NCBI GenBank assembly: GCA_030657355.1
Contig: CP131056.1
Location: 2,810,501 to 2,874,500, forward strand
Direction of reading: 5' to 3'
DNA: 64,000 nt
Origin: Radicibacter daui
Lineage (GTDB): Bacteria > Pseudomonadota > Alphaproteobacteria > Radicibacterales > Radicibacteraceae
This document shows, piece by piece, positions 18,236 through 26,391 of this stretch. The stretch's first letter is position 1. Each line of letters opens with the position of its first letter. The notes beneath the pieces are model-generated. The model was given only the letters and a program-made list of their open reading frames with translations, had not been told where the DNA came from and ran no database searches. Position numbers and translations under genes: made by a program.

Positions 18236-19075
18236 TCAACCTTTTACGGCGCCAGCGATAAGGCCGCGGTTGAACTGTTTCTGGAGCAGGAGATAGACGA
18301 TAATGCAGGGCACCGTGGCGATTACCGTCACGGCGATGAATATGTTCTGCTGCAGGATCTCGTCGACGCGCAGGGAGCGCAGCACGACCGGGATCGTATA
18401 AAGCTCGCGCTTGTCGACAGCGATGAGAGGCAGCAGGTACTGGTCCCAGATCATCAGGAAACCGAAGATCGTGGTCGACCCGAGGGCAGGCTTGACCAGC
18501 GGGAGGATGACCCGCCAGAAAATCTGCAACTCGCCGGCCCCGTCGACGCGGGCAGCATCCTCAAGATCGCGTGGCACCGCGCGCATGAATTCGGTCAGGA
18601 TGAAAACAGAGAACGCCCAGCCGACAATCGGCAGGATCATCGCCGCATAGCTGTTGTAGATCGACACGCCGATGATCGGCAGCTTGGCATGCAGGATGAG
18701 ATAAAGCGGGATCGAGATAACCTCGTCCGGCAGCATCATCGTGGAGAGGATGACAAGGGTGACGACGGCGGCGCCGCGAAACCTCTTGCGGGCCAGCGCA
18801 TAGGCAGCAAGGGCACTGACCAGCGTTTGCAGGAAGGTGCCGATGATGACAACGACGAGCGAATTGAACAGGTAAAGCCAGGCTTTGACCTTGACCCAGC
18901 CATAGATGAAGTGGTCCAGCGTCGGCACACTCGGCCAAAAGACGAGCTGGCCAGGCTGCACCGTATTCTTGTCAAAGGCCGTAGCAACGATGCCCCAGAA
19001 CGGCCCGCAAAAAACGATCACCAGCAGCAGATAGACGGCGCCGCGGGCCAGCTTTTGAAGAAAGGTTGGTCTCAT
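18236..19075 (-). CDS. Carbohydrate ABC transporter permease, MalG-type
   Basis: A 279-residue inner-membrane protein with about six hydrophobic segments. The EAA loop that contacts the ATPase reads EFMRAVPRDLEDAARVDGAGELQIFWRVILPL split over the C-terminal half, with the usual E-D-A-A-x-x-D-G-A. Such CUT1 permeases pair with a MalF-type partner, encoded here 11 bases upstream. It ends 24 bases before the ATPase gene. Confidence 0.92.
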   Translation of the reverse strand: MRPTFLQKLARGAVYLLLVIVFCGPFWGIVATAFDKNTVQPGQLVFWPSVPTLDHFIYGWVKVKAWLYLFNSLVVVIIGTFLQTLVSALAAYALARKRFRGAAVVTLVILSTMMLPDEVISIPLYLILHAKLPIIGVSIYNSYAAMILPIVGWAFSVFILTEFMRAVPRDLEDAARVDGAGELQIFWRVILPLVKPALGSTTIFGFLMIWDQYLLPLIAVDKRELYTIPVVLRSLRVDEILQQNIFIAVTVIATVPCIIVYLLLQKQFNRGLIAGAVKG

Positions 19076-19086
19076 GGCAGCCCCTC

Positions 19087-19968
19087 TTACGTACGGGCAA
19101 GACGGTTTTTCACGACCACATGCGCGATCGTCAAAATCACCGTGAAGGCAAACAGCAGAAATGAAACGGCGGCGGCATAGCCGTAGTCGAGCCGGTCGAA
19201 GCCGGTTTTGAAGATGTTGGTCATGATCGTTTCCGTGGCCCCGGCTGGCCCGCCGCCAGTGGTCGTGTAGATCTCGGTAAAAACCCGGAACCCACGGATC
19301 AGCGACAGCATGATGACGACTGAAAAAGCCGGAGCGAGGCCGGGCACCGTAACGTGCCAGAGTTTGCGCAACGGGCTGGCACCATCAACATCGGCCGCGT
19401 CGTAAAGCTCGCGATTGATGCCCGCGAGGCCGGCGATGAAAATCACCATATTGTAGGGAATGTTCTTCCAGATCTGGAGCAGGATTACCACGAAGAGCGC
19501 CTGGTTCGGATCCGACATGAAGCCCTGCGGCCCGACGCCAAAGAGCCCAAGCAGGCTGTTAACCACGCCGCCCGCCGCCGGATAGAACAGGATGCGCCAT
19601 ACCTCGGCCAGAATGGCAACGGAGGTCACCGCTGGAAAGAAGATGGCCGTGCGCACGATACGCACATGCAGCGCCTGCCCTTCGAGGACAAGGGCAACAG
19701 CAAAGGCCAGAAGCGCCCCGGCGATGGTCGTTGAAATCACATAGATAAGCGTATTCCACGCCGCCGCATGCAACGCAGCGTCAGAAAGCGCGCGCTCATA
19801 ATTGGCAAACCCTACCCATTGGCTCTGCCCGGAAAACTTCACCTTGTAAAAGCTCATGATCAGTCCCTTTACGATCGGGACGAATTTGAACCAGGTGAAG
19901 AAAACCAGCGCCGGGGCGAGGAACAACCACGGCGCGGCCCAGCGCCAGCGTCTTGGGTCGATACTCAT
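19087..19968 (-). CDS. Carbohydrate ABC transporter permease, MalF/UgpA-type
   Basis: A 293-residue membrane protein with six predicted helices (starting WLFLAPALVFFTWFKFVPI). It has a typical EAA motif, NRELYDAADVDGASPLRKLWHVTVP. It forms the transmembrane channel with the MalG-type partner downstream. The gene is the second cistron after the solute-binding protein gene (76-base gap). Assignment to sugar import rests on the CUT1-type sequence and the whole operon. Confidence 0.92.
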   Translation of the reverse strand: MSIDPRRWRWAAPWLFLAPALVFFTWFKFVPIVKGLIMSFYKVKFSGQSQWVGFANYERALSDAALHAAAWNTLIYVISTTIAGALLAFAVALVLEGQALHVRIVRTAIFFPAVTSVAILAEVWRILFYPAAGGVVNSLLGLFGVGPQGFMSDPNQALFVVILLQIWKNIPYNMVIFIAGLAGINRELYDAADVDGASPLRKLWHVTVPGLAPAFSVVIMLSLIRGFRVFTEIYTTTGGGPAGATETIMTNIFKTGFDRLDYGYAAAVSFLLFAFTVILTIAHVVVKNRLART

Positions 19969-20044
19969 CTTGTTGTCCTTGTGCCATGCAGGGCCACCGG
20001 CACCGCTTCATAAAAGCAGTGCCGGCGCGGTCCTTTGTCCTGGA

Positions 20045-21334
20045 TTACCTGGCAAGCACGCCCTGATTGGCGAGCTCTTCATTAACCGCCGCATCGATCT
20101 CGCCAAGACCGGCCCTTATGTCGGAAGAGCAGTCGGAAAGGATCTTGTTGAAACCGTCAGAGGTCATCTGGCGGATCGGTTTCCAGTTCGGCACCCGCGG
20201 AAAATAGCGGGCGCTTGTTGCATAGAGCTTGGCAAAGGTCCCCCAGTCCGCGTCGGGCTGGATCTTGGTGACGTCGACATTCTTGTTGATCGACAGCCGC
20301 ACAATCGGGCTGGACCCCGTTCCCACGCCCATGCCCATCTCCTGCCCCTTTTCAGAGACCAGGAACTCGATGAATTTTTTGGCAAGGTCTTCATGCCGGG
20401 TCGAGGCCATGATGAAAGCAGCCTCGCCCTCGGCGAGTTCGGCCTGCCCGGCCGGCCCCGCAGGCGGCGGCACCACCTCGATGACAGCGCGGCCAGGCTC
20501 CTTGCTCAGGGGCGCCAGATGATAGGGCCCGGTGCGGTAGATGCCAGCCTGGCCGGACGAGAAGACCGGGGTCGTATCGCCGGTCGTCGCGGTAATGGCG
20601 GAGGGTTGGGCGAAGCCCTTGCACACAAGATCACGGGCGAAGGATATCGCCTTGGCCGTTTCCGGCGTGTCCAGCGAAGAGACGTAGGCAGCACCTTTCT
20701 GTTCCAGAAACTTGCCACCGGCCTGCCAGATCAGGTCGGCAAGAAACCAGGTGGCATATCCGCGGGTAGCGGACAGCGGCATGACGTAACCGTAGGTATC
20801 GGCCTTGCCGTCGCCATCCGGATCATCTTCCGTGAAGGCCTTGGAGAGATTGAAAAGATCTTCCCAGGTCTTGGGAACGGGGTAGCCCAGCTTTTCGCGC
20901 CAATCCTTACGGATAAAGACGGCAAAGGCCTGCGCCGAAGTCGGCACGCCGTAATATTTGCCATCGACAGCTTCCACGCTCTGCCAGGCGACATCATAGA
21001 GCTGATCCCCGCCCTTCAGCGAAGCCCGATCGATCTCCTTGACGATGCCCATATCGAGCAGCTGCCCCATGGAGGTCGCATCATTGATGATCATATCGGG
21101 CAGGGAATCGCCGGCAGCAGCCCGCGCCAGGCGCGTCTCGAAATCGGTGTTCGCCAGGAAAAGATCGATCGTGACGCCGGTCTCTTTGGAAAACTCCTGG
21201 GTGATCGCATCCAGGACGGCCTTTTCATTCTCGCCATAACGCATCCACACCTTGAGGGTGTCTGCGGCCTGAACTGACGAAACGAAGGCAACACTCATCA
21301 AGGCCGCCGAGGCGACCGCATAAGTTATTTTCAC
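20045..21334 (-). CDS. Periplasmic sugar-binding protein (extracellular solute-binding family 1)
   Basis: A 429-residue exported protein with a signal peptide MKITYAVASAALMSVAFVSS and cleavage after VQA near residue 23. The mature part begins ADTLKVWMRYGENEKAVLDAITQEF, the characteristic start of family 1 binding proteins, and has SETG-like and DMIINDATSMGQLLDMG segments. It captures the substrate for the two permeases downstream. It is the first gene of the operon, about 85 bases from a well-formed promoter that overlaps a LacI-type palindrome. Ligand is unknown; the heparinase-like gene suggests an acidic oligosaccharide. Confidence 0.92.
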   Translation of the reverse strand: MKITYAVASAALMSVAFVSSVQAADTLKVWMRYGENEKAVLDAITQEFSKETGVTIDLFLANTDFETRLARAAAGDSLPDMIINDATSMGQLLDMGIVKEIDRASLKGGDQLYDVAWQSVEAVDGKYYGVPTSAQAFAVFIRKDWREKLGYPVPKTWEDLFNLSKAFTEDDPDGDGKADTYGYVMPLSATRGYATWFLADLIWQAGGKFLEQKGAAYVSSLDTPETAKAISFARDLVCKGFAQPSAITATTGDTTPVFSSGQAGIYRTGPYHLAPLSKEPGRAVIEVVPPPAGPAGQAELAEGEAAFIMASTRHEDLAKKFIEFLVSEKGQEMGMGVGTGSSPIVRLSINKNVDVTKIQPDADWGTFAKLYATSARYFPRVPNWKPIRQMTSDGFNKILSDCSSDIRAGLGEIDAAVNEELANQGVLAR

Positions 21335-21425
21335 CGCTTCCTCCTTCTTGTCCCCTCCTGCTTCGCGCCATCCCGCGTGATCCTGACCACGCGACCGGCC
21401 TCATTTCCGGGAAGGGTTGCGACAG

Positions 21426-21455
21426 ACTATAGGCACGCCAGGAATGACATTTCAA
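21426..21455 (-). promoter_or_regulatory. Promoter of the sugar ABC/heparinase operon
   Basis: On the minus strand TTGAAA (21450-21455) and TATAGT (21426-21431) are 18 bases apart. This is a good sigma-70-like match, placing transcription start about 85 bases before the solute-binding protein gene. Confidence 0.6.
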
Positions 21456-21470
21456 GAAAACGTTTAACTT
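21454..21470. promoter_or_regulatory. LacI-family operator-like palindrome overlapping the -35 box
   Basis: AAGAAAACGTTTAACTT contains the perfect core AAACGTTT (21458-21465) centred on CG, the hallmark of LacI/GalR operators. It abuts the -35 box of the ABC operon and lies between that operon and a divergent LacI-type regulator gene, so repression of uptake until a ligand appears is likely. Confidence 0.55.
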
Positions 21471-21683
21471 ACTTTCGGATAGATAAATTCAGACAATCCA
21501 GAAGCGAAAATTCCGATATTGATGCTGCCATAAAGCGTCAATTCACACGATAAATCCGCACAACCTCCAATCAGAACATGGCTGCAGAGTGTTCGCCCAT
21601 GACCGGGTCGCCCGACAGCCATTGCAAATCCGACGCCGTGCTGTATACAAATAACAGGAGAAAAGGAAATCGGTTAACTCTTC

Positions 21684-22697
21684 ATGAGTCGCATAAAAAA
21701 GGCCACGATACGGGATGTCGCCGCAGCTGCCGGCGTCTCCATCGCGACCGTTTCAAAATACATAAACGGGCAACAATCCTTTTCTGCACAGGTCGAGGAA
21801 AAGCTGCGCCAGGCGATAGAAGCCCTTGGCTACAGCCAGAACCCCGCAGCCCGCAGCATGGTAACGGGCAGAACGGCAACTATCGGGCTGGCCGTCATGG
21901 ATATCGCCAACCCCCACTATGCAAATATCGTAAAAGGTGCCAACCGGATCGCCCTAGGCAACGGGTACAACCTGCTGGTCGCCGACCTTGAGGAAAACAT
22001 CGCCTCGGTGCGGCAGATGCTGGAAGCGCTGGTGCTGCGCACCGACGGACTGATTGTCAGCTCCCGCATCCCGGCCGATGTCATCGACTGGCTCTCTCGC
22101 CTCGACAAGCCGGTTGCCTTTCTGGGCAAACCGGAGAGCGGACCGGGGCAGAGGGATCTCGTCACCGTCGGCATGGACAGTGTCGAGGTTGCCACGCTGC
22201 TCGCCGGCTACATTGCCCGGCAGGGTTTCTCCCGCATTGCCTATGTCGGCTACACCCGCGCAGCCTGGAATGCTGAGCGCCTTAGCGGACTGCGCAGCGT
22301 CTTCGATCCCGCCAGCATCAAGCTTGCCGAGTTCGACGCGGAAGCCCCCACCAGCGAAGCCGGAGAGAAGCTCGCTGCCCGCGTGCTACTTGGCCCCAAC
22401 CGCCCGCAACTTGTCATTGGCTGTAACGATCTGGTGGCGATCGGTGTCATGGCCGAGGCCCGGACGCTCGGCTTTCGCGTACCGGAAGACATCGCCTTCG
22501 CCGGCATCGATAACATTCCCACCAGCCGCTATGTCTGGCCGCCGCTGACAACGGTTGATGTCCACAGTGAAGCGACGGGCGAGGCCGTCATGCAAAAGAT
22601 CATCGCGATGATCGAAGGGCGGACGGCTGCAGACGATCCGACACTCCACCCGTTGCTGGTCATCCGCGAGTCAACCAGCCACTTCCAGGGGAAGTAG
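21684..22697 (+). CDS. LacI-family transcriptional regulator of the sugar ABC/heparinase operon
   Basis: A 337-residue regulator. The N-terminal helix-turn-helix is ATIRDVAAAAGVSIATVSKYING (residues 7-29) with the hinge helix near NPAARSMVTG. The rest is the periplasmic-binding-like sensor domain (TIGLAVMDIANPHYANIVKGA, DLVAIGVMAEARTLGFRVPEDIAFAGID, ending in LTTVD and the C-terminal region). The ATG at 21684 is the first possible start after an in-frame stop at 21675. It is divergent from the ABC operon, and a LacI-type palindrome sits at that operon's promoter. The inducer is presumably the imported sugar. Confidence 0.9.
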   Translation: MSRIKKATIRDVAAAAGVSIATVSKYINGQQSFSAQVEEKLRQAIEALGYSQNPAARSMVTGRTATIGLAVMDIANPHYANIVKGANRIALGNGYNLLVADLEENIASVRQMLEALVLRTDGLIVSSRIPADVIDWLSRLDKPVAFLGKPESGPGQRDLVTVGMDSVEVATLLAGYIARQGFSRIAYVGYTRAAWNAERLSGLRSVFDPASIKLAEFDAEAPTSEAGEKLAARVLLGPNRPQLVIGCNDLVAIGVMAEARTLGFRVPEDIAFAGIDNIPTSRYVWPPLTTVDVHSEATGEAVMQKIIAMIEGRTAADDPTLHPLLVIRESTSHFQGK

Positions 22698-22729
22698 GCC
22701 CTTCATCCGGCAAACAACGCCGGGACATT

Positions 22730-23236
22730 TCACTCAGCGACAAGCGCCTCAAGGCGCAAGCGGGCGATGCGGGCAACCTGTGCCAGCGCGGTGCGCTTTT
22801 CCGTCTCGAAATCATTTTCCACCCGCGTCTCGAAGGCCGCGAGGATGCTCAGCCGGTCATGTCCCTTGACCGCGATGATGAAGGGAATGCCGAATTTCTC
22901 GCGGTAAGTCCGGTTCACGGCATCGAAGCGGGCATATTCCTCCTCGCTGAGCTGGTCGAGGCCGGCGCCCTTCTGCTCGGAGCGGGAGGAGGACGTCAGC
23001 GAGCCCGCCCGGGCAAGCTTGCCCGCAAGATCAGGGTGGGCGCGCAACAGCGCGAGCTTGTGCTCGTCATCCGCCAGCGAGACGGCATGCACCATCGCGT
23101 CATGCAGGGCCTGCACGGAAGCGAAAGGCCGCTGCCCCGCCACCGCCTCCGCCACCCAGGGCGAATGCTCGAAAATACCGCCCAGCGTGGAGACGAAGCT
23201 CTCCTCGCTCATGCCGTTGATATCGGAAAGACGCAT
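22730..23236 (-). CDS. uraD: OHCU decarboxylase (2-oxo-4-hydroxy-4-carboxy-5-ureidoimidazoline decarboxylase)
   Basis: A 168-residue protein matching UraD, which converts the uric-acid oxidation product OHCU to S-allantoin. Family marks are FEHSPWVAE at residue 22-30, the catalytic-His motif LLRAHPDLAGKLA (H67), the SxxEQKGAGLDQLSEEE segment, and the FGIPFIIAVKG strand. It lies 81 bases behind the BTAD regulator gene on the same strand, suggesting co-transcription. Uricase and HIU hydrolase genes are not in this window, but xanthine dehydrogenase and an allantoate-amidohydrolase-like gene are within 16 kb. Function is confident from motifs. Confidence 0.92.
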   Translation of the reverse strand: MRLSDINGMSEESFVSTLGGIFEHSPWVAEAVAGQRPFASVQALHDAMVHAVSLADDEHKLALLRAHPDLAGKLARAGSLTSSSRSEQKGAGLDQLSEEEYARFDAVNRTYREKFGIPFIIAVKGHDRLSILAAFETRVENDFETEKRTALAQVARIARLRLEALVAE

Positions 23237-23317
23237 GGACCTGTGCCGCTGCCTGCCTGTTTGTGACCCGGCAGAATAACGGGCAAACAGGCTAGCGCGT
23301 CAATGCGGGTTAAGGCG

Positions 23318-25075
23318 TCAGACGGCCTCACCCCAAAGGGGGGATGCCCGCCCCGCCTCCGGAAAAGTCGCCTGGCGAATACGCTCCAGTACACCGGCAG
23401 CCTTGCTGACATGCCCGTCCATCTGCATGCGGGCAGCAAGGGCAATCCACTCTCGCGCGGCAACCTCTGCCACCTGCCAGTCGCCCCGTTCCATCGCCAG
23501 CTCAACCTTGCAGGCGACCACCTCCACCTGCAACGTCGTCGGGCGGCGTGTATTGCGCGTCGACCGGATAAAGGCATCGGAGAGCCACATCTGGGCCCGG
23601 GCATAATCGCCAAGGCGTGCATGGATCATCGCAATCACCTTGGCACAGCCAGCCTCCCAAGAAGTGTCGTCGACCTGGCAGGCAAGGGCAAAGGCCTCTT
23701 CAAGTTCCGGCAGCATGCCGGCAGCAGGTTCTCCCCGCCGCAGCCGGATCTCGCCCTGGACGGCGACAACCCACGGACGGAACGCCACCCAGCGCTCGGC
23801 ATCGACGAGCAGGCGCGCCTGCTCGATCCTCGGCACGGCCTCGTCCAGCCGGCCATGGCGCATCAGGCCCCAGGCGCCGGTCGCCAGCGCCCAGCATTCC
23901 TGCCGCCGGTTGCCGACGGCCCGCGCCCTCTCCTGCGCCTGCCCGATAAGGGCCAGCCCCTCTTCGTACCGGCCCCAGCCGAGGAAGTTGAAGCCCCGGA
24001 AAGCCATGATACCCGACAAGCTTTCTTCATCGCCGGCAGCCTCGGCGGCGGCATTGAGGCAAACCTCCGCCGCCTTGCGCTGCCCGGCCACCACCTCGAC
24101 ATAGGCCAGCTCACGCAGCGCCGTGCTTTCAATCTTCCGGTCGGCAATCTGGCGGGCCAGCGTTGCCGCCTGCTGAAGCAGGATCGCCGCTTCGCCATCA
24201 TGGCCACGGCAGGCATGGACGAGTGCGGTGCCAAGCTCCAGCCGCGTGGTAGCGGCAAGGCGCGGGTCATGCACCCGCTCGGCATCGCTGACAGCCCGGC
24301 GCAGCAGCTCGACGCCGGTATCGGTGGCTCCGGCGGCGATTGCCGCGTGGCCGGAGCGCAGCATGGAATTGACGTAGTTTTCCGGCGCGATCCCTGCCGG
24401 GGCCGGCGCCATCGGCCGGTGCGCTGCCTTGCGCAGTGCCGGCGACGGCAGCTCCCCCAGCTCCTCGCGAAAGTAGGCTTCGGCCGCCGAGACATGGGCA
24501 AGGGCCGCCTCCTGCCGTCCGGCGAGCGTCAGGCTTTTGGTGAGCAGGATATGCGCCGCCTCGTTGAGCGGATCCCGGCGAACGCCAAGCTCCGCCAGCC
24601 GGATAGCCCGGCTGTAATCCTCCGCCGCAAGCGCCCGGACCGTATCCTGGCGGATACGCCCTTCCACGATGGCGGCAACCCGCTCGCGTTCAATCAGCAG
24701 CCAGGTGGCAAATTCCGGGCTGCACCGGGGGGTCAGACTGCCGAGCAGCGGGCCGGCCTGCTCGACGTCGAAATCCTCATGCTCGAGCTGCCGCACATCA
24801 ACAGCCACGGTGGAGCAAATCACCGCCTCCACCGGATCGCCGGTGAGCGTGATGGCGCATCCCAGCGCCTGCCTGAGCGAGGCAAGGCACCAGCGCAGCG
24901 ATCCCAGCGGATCGGCGGTTTCCGGAAAAAGCTCGACAGCCAGCATACGCCGGTCAAGCCGCTGGCGTGACAGCAGGACCCGGGCCAGCAAAGCCCACAC
25001 CTGCTGGCCCCGTACCGGGCGCACAAGACCCTGGGCATCAATGATCTCGGGCTCGCCGAGAAGCCTGATCGTCAT
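23318..25075 (-). CDS. BTAD/TPR-type transcriptional regulator (SARP-like)
   Basis: About 585 residues. The ATG at 25075 (MTIRLLGEPEIIDAQG) is chosen because the SARP-like fold begins there, though its ribosome site is weak and upstream starts cannot be excluded. Residues 1-90 resemble the OmpR-like winged helix of SARP regulators (IRLLGEPEI, VWALLARVLLSRQRLDRRMLAVELFP, LRWCLASLRQALG). Residues about 100-240 are the bacterial transcriptional activation domain. The remainder is TPR-like helices. No ATPase domain is present. It is divergent from the DUF4242 gene and upstream of uraD, so control of purine catabolism is possible but unproven. Confidence 0.78.
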   Translation of the reverse strand: MTIRLLGEPEIIDAQGLVRPVRGQQVWALLARVLLSRQRLDRRMLAVELFPETADPLGSLRWCLASLRQALGCAITLTGDPVEAVICSTVAVDVRQLEHEDFDVEQAGPLLGSLTPRCSPEFATWLLIERERVAAIVEGRIRQDTVRALAAEDYSRAIRLAELGVRRDPLNEAAHILLTKSLTLAGRQEAALAHVSAAEAYFREELGELPSPALRKAAHRPMAPAPAGIAPENYVNSMLRSGHAAIAAGATDTGVELLRRAVSDAERVHDPRLAATTRLELGTALVHACRGHDGEAAILLQQAATLARQIADRKIESTALRELAYVEVVAGQRKAAEVCLNAAAEAAGDEESLSGIMAFRGFNFLGWGRYEEGLALIGQAQERARAVGNRRQECWALATGAWGLMRHGRLDEAVPRIEQARLLVDAERWVAFRPWVVAVQGEIRLRRGEPAAGMLPELEEAFALACQVDDTSWEAGCAKVIAMIHARLGDYARAQMWLSDAFIRSTRNTRRPTTLQVEVVACKVELAMERGDWQVAEVAAREWIALAARMQMDGHVSKAAGVLERIRQATFPEAGRASPLWGEAV

Positions 25076-25303
25076 CGCCACTTGCAGATACCCCCAGCCC
25101 ATCGCCGGCAGCATGGCGGCCGGAAGCGGCACGCCTTGCGATCCCTTGTCTCCAGTTCTCTTGCCCGCGCTCCGTGTGACGAACCGTTTGACGGTCCTCG
25201 TCCTGATTTTTTGCGCACCACACGAGCGCTCCAACGCCGCGCCGCGATGAGAGGTACCGGGCGGCGCTCCTGCTGCCCCTGTCCAACCTGATGGAGACTG
25301 ATT

Positions 25304-25585
25304 TTGCCGGTTTACGTAATCGAACGCCACATTCCCGATGCCGACAAGCTGACAGCCGAGCAGCTCAAGGACATTTCCGCCAAGTCTAACGCCACGGTCG
25401 AAGGGCTGGGCGAACCTTATCGCTGGATTACCAGCTACGTTGCCGGGGATCGCATTTATTGCGTGCACGAGGCCGAAAGCGCCGACGTGATCCGCCGCCA
25501 TGCCCGTGAAGGCGGTTTTCCCGCCGACAAGGTGACCGAAGTCGCCGCCGAAATCGGCCCGCAGACCGCCGAAAAGCGGCGCTGA
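25304..25585 (+). CDS. DUF4242-family small protein
   Basis: A 93-residue protein starting at a TTG with GGAG seven bases upstream. The sequence (MPVYVIERHIPDADKL, then SYVAGDRIYCVHEAESADVIRRHAREGGFPADKVTEV) matches DUF4242, a ferredoxin-like-fold family that includes a nickel-binding Streptomyces protein. The conserved ERH, CVHEA and HAREGGFP positions are intact and could bind metal. Its cellular role is unknown. It is divergent from the BTAD regulator across 228 bases and 33 bases upstream of a gene for an exported protein, with which it is probably co-transcribed. Confidence 0.82.
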   Translation: MPVYVIERHIPDADKLTAEQLKDISAKSNATVEGLGEPYRWITSYVAGDRIYCVHEAESADVIRRHAREGGFPADKVTEVAAEIGPQTAEKRR

Positions 25586-25618
25586 ACGACCGGGTTCCTG
25601 AAATTCGGGGGGATTTGA

Positions 25619-26197
25619 ATGAAGCGATTTCCTGCGGGGGTCGGCCTTCTCGGCCTGCTGCTGTTCGGTGCCCTGTCGGCATCGGCCGGCAGCAAGGAGG
25701 CCGCTGCGCCGCCACTGAAACCCATGGCATCCGCCGGGCCCTTCGTGGACAGGGTGCACACGGTCGCCGGGCGCCTCGGCGATGTGCATGTAGCCCTTGC
25801 CGAAGGTTACACCGCCCTGCCCTGCGCTTCCGGCATGGAAGGAGGGTCGATGGGGATCCACTATGTCAACCAGGCGTACCTGGCCGATGACACGCTGGAT
25901 CTCTCACGCCCGGAAGCGGTGATGTATGAACCCCAGCCTGACGGTTCACTGCAACTCGTCGGCGCTGAATACATCACCTTCAAGGGGCCCGCCAACCTCG
26001 GCGGGCATCTCTTCAACTTCGTGACGGCCCCGAACCGCTACGGGCTCGATCCGTATTACGAACTGCATGTCTGGGCCTGGCGCACCAACCCGAGAGGGCC
26101 GTTCGCCGACATGAACCCGGATGTGTCCTGCATCTGGGCCGCGCCCGGCGGCGAAAGCAGCCGGTCTGCGGCCAAGTCAAGGATGGGGGTTCCCTGA
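25619..26197 (+). CDS. Exported conserved protein of unknown function
   Basis: A 192-residue protein with a signal peptide (MKRFPAGVGLLGLLLFGALS, cleavage near ASA-GS at residue 23). The mature region carries stretches I recognise from an uncharacterised but widespread bacterial family: MGIHYVNQAYLADDTLDLSRPEAVMYEP, LVGAEYI, and PNRYGLDPYYELHVWAW, then NPDVSC. The two Cys, in LPCASG and DVSC, might form a disulfide. It sits 33 bases behind the DUF4242 gene and ends at a strong terminator, so the two form a short unit. No enzymatic motif is evident. Confidence 0.8.
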   Translation: MKRFPAGVGLLGLLLFGALSASAGSKEAAAPPLKPMASAGPFVDRVHTVAGRLGDVHVALAEGYTALPCASGMEGGSMGIHYVNQAYLADDTLDLSRPEAVMYEPQPDGSLQLVGAEYITFKGPANLGGHLFNFVTAPNRYGLDPYYELHVWAWRTNPRGPFADMNPDVSCIWAAPGGESSRSAAKSRMGVP

Positions 26198-26207
26198 CAC
26201 CAGGCGA

Positions 26208-26250
26208 AGGCGGCGGCATCCCGGGGCACGGGATGCCGCCGCCTTTCCTC
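26208..26250 (+). terminator. Rho-independent terminator after the exported protein gene
   Basis: AGGCGGCGGCATCCC (26208-26222) pairs perfectly with GGGATGCCGCCGCCT (26230-26244) around a 7-base loop, followed by TTCCTC. Confidence 0.75.
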
Positions 26251-26306
26251 ATCGACCGGCCTTTGCCGCATTGCGGAAGACCTGCCCGCCCCGTTCTGTT
26301 CTCCCC

Positions 26307-26336
26307 TTGCTGATGGCGCCAAACGGCTCCTACAGT
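26307..26336 (+). promoter_or_regulatory. Possible promoter of the xanthine dehydrogenase genes
   Basis: TTGCTG (26307-26312) and TACAGT (26331-26336) are 18 bases apart, about 55 bases upstream of the xdhA ATG and after the preceding terminator. The match is fair but not decisive. Confidence 0.38.
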
Positions 26337-26391
26337 TGATAGTTTGAAAGAAAAAAGAACGACACGGAACAGGCAGGCGGGCGAACGGACG

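Noticed and set aside
25076-25861. Long N-terminal extension of the BTAD regulator frame
   Set aside because: The extra residues lie antisense to the DUF4242 and exported-protein genes and look non-coding; the SARP-like fold begins at the ATG at 25075.
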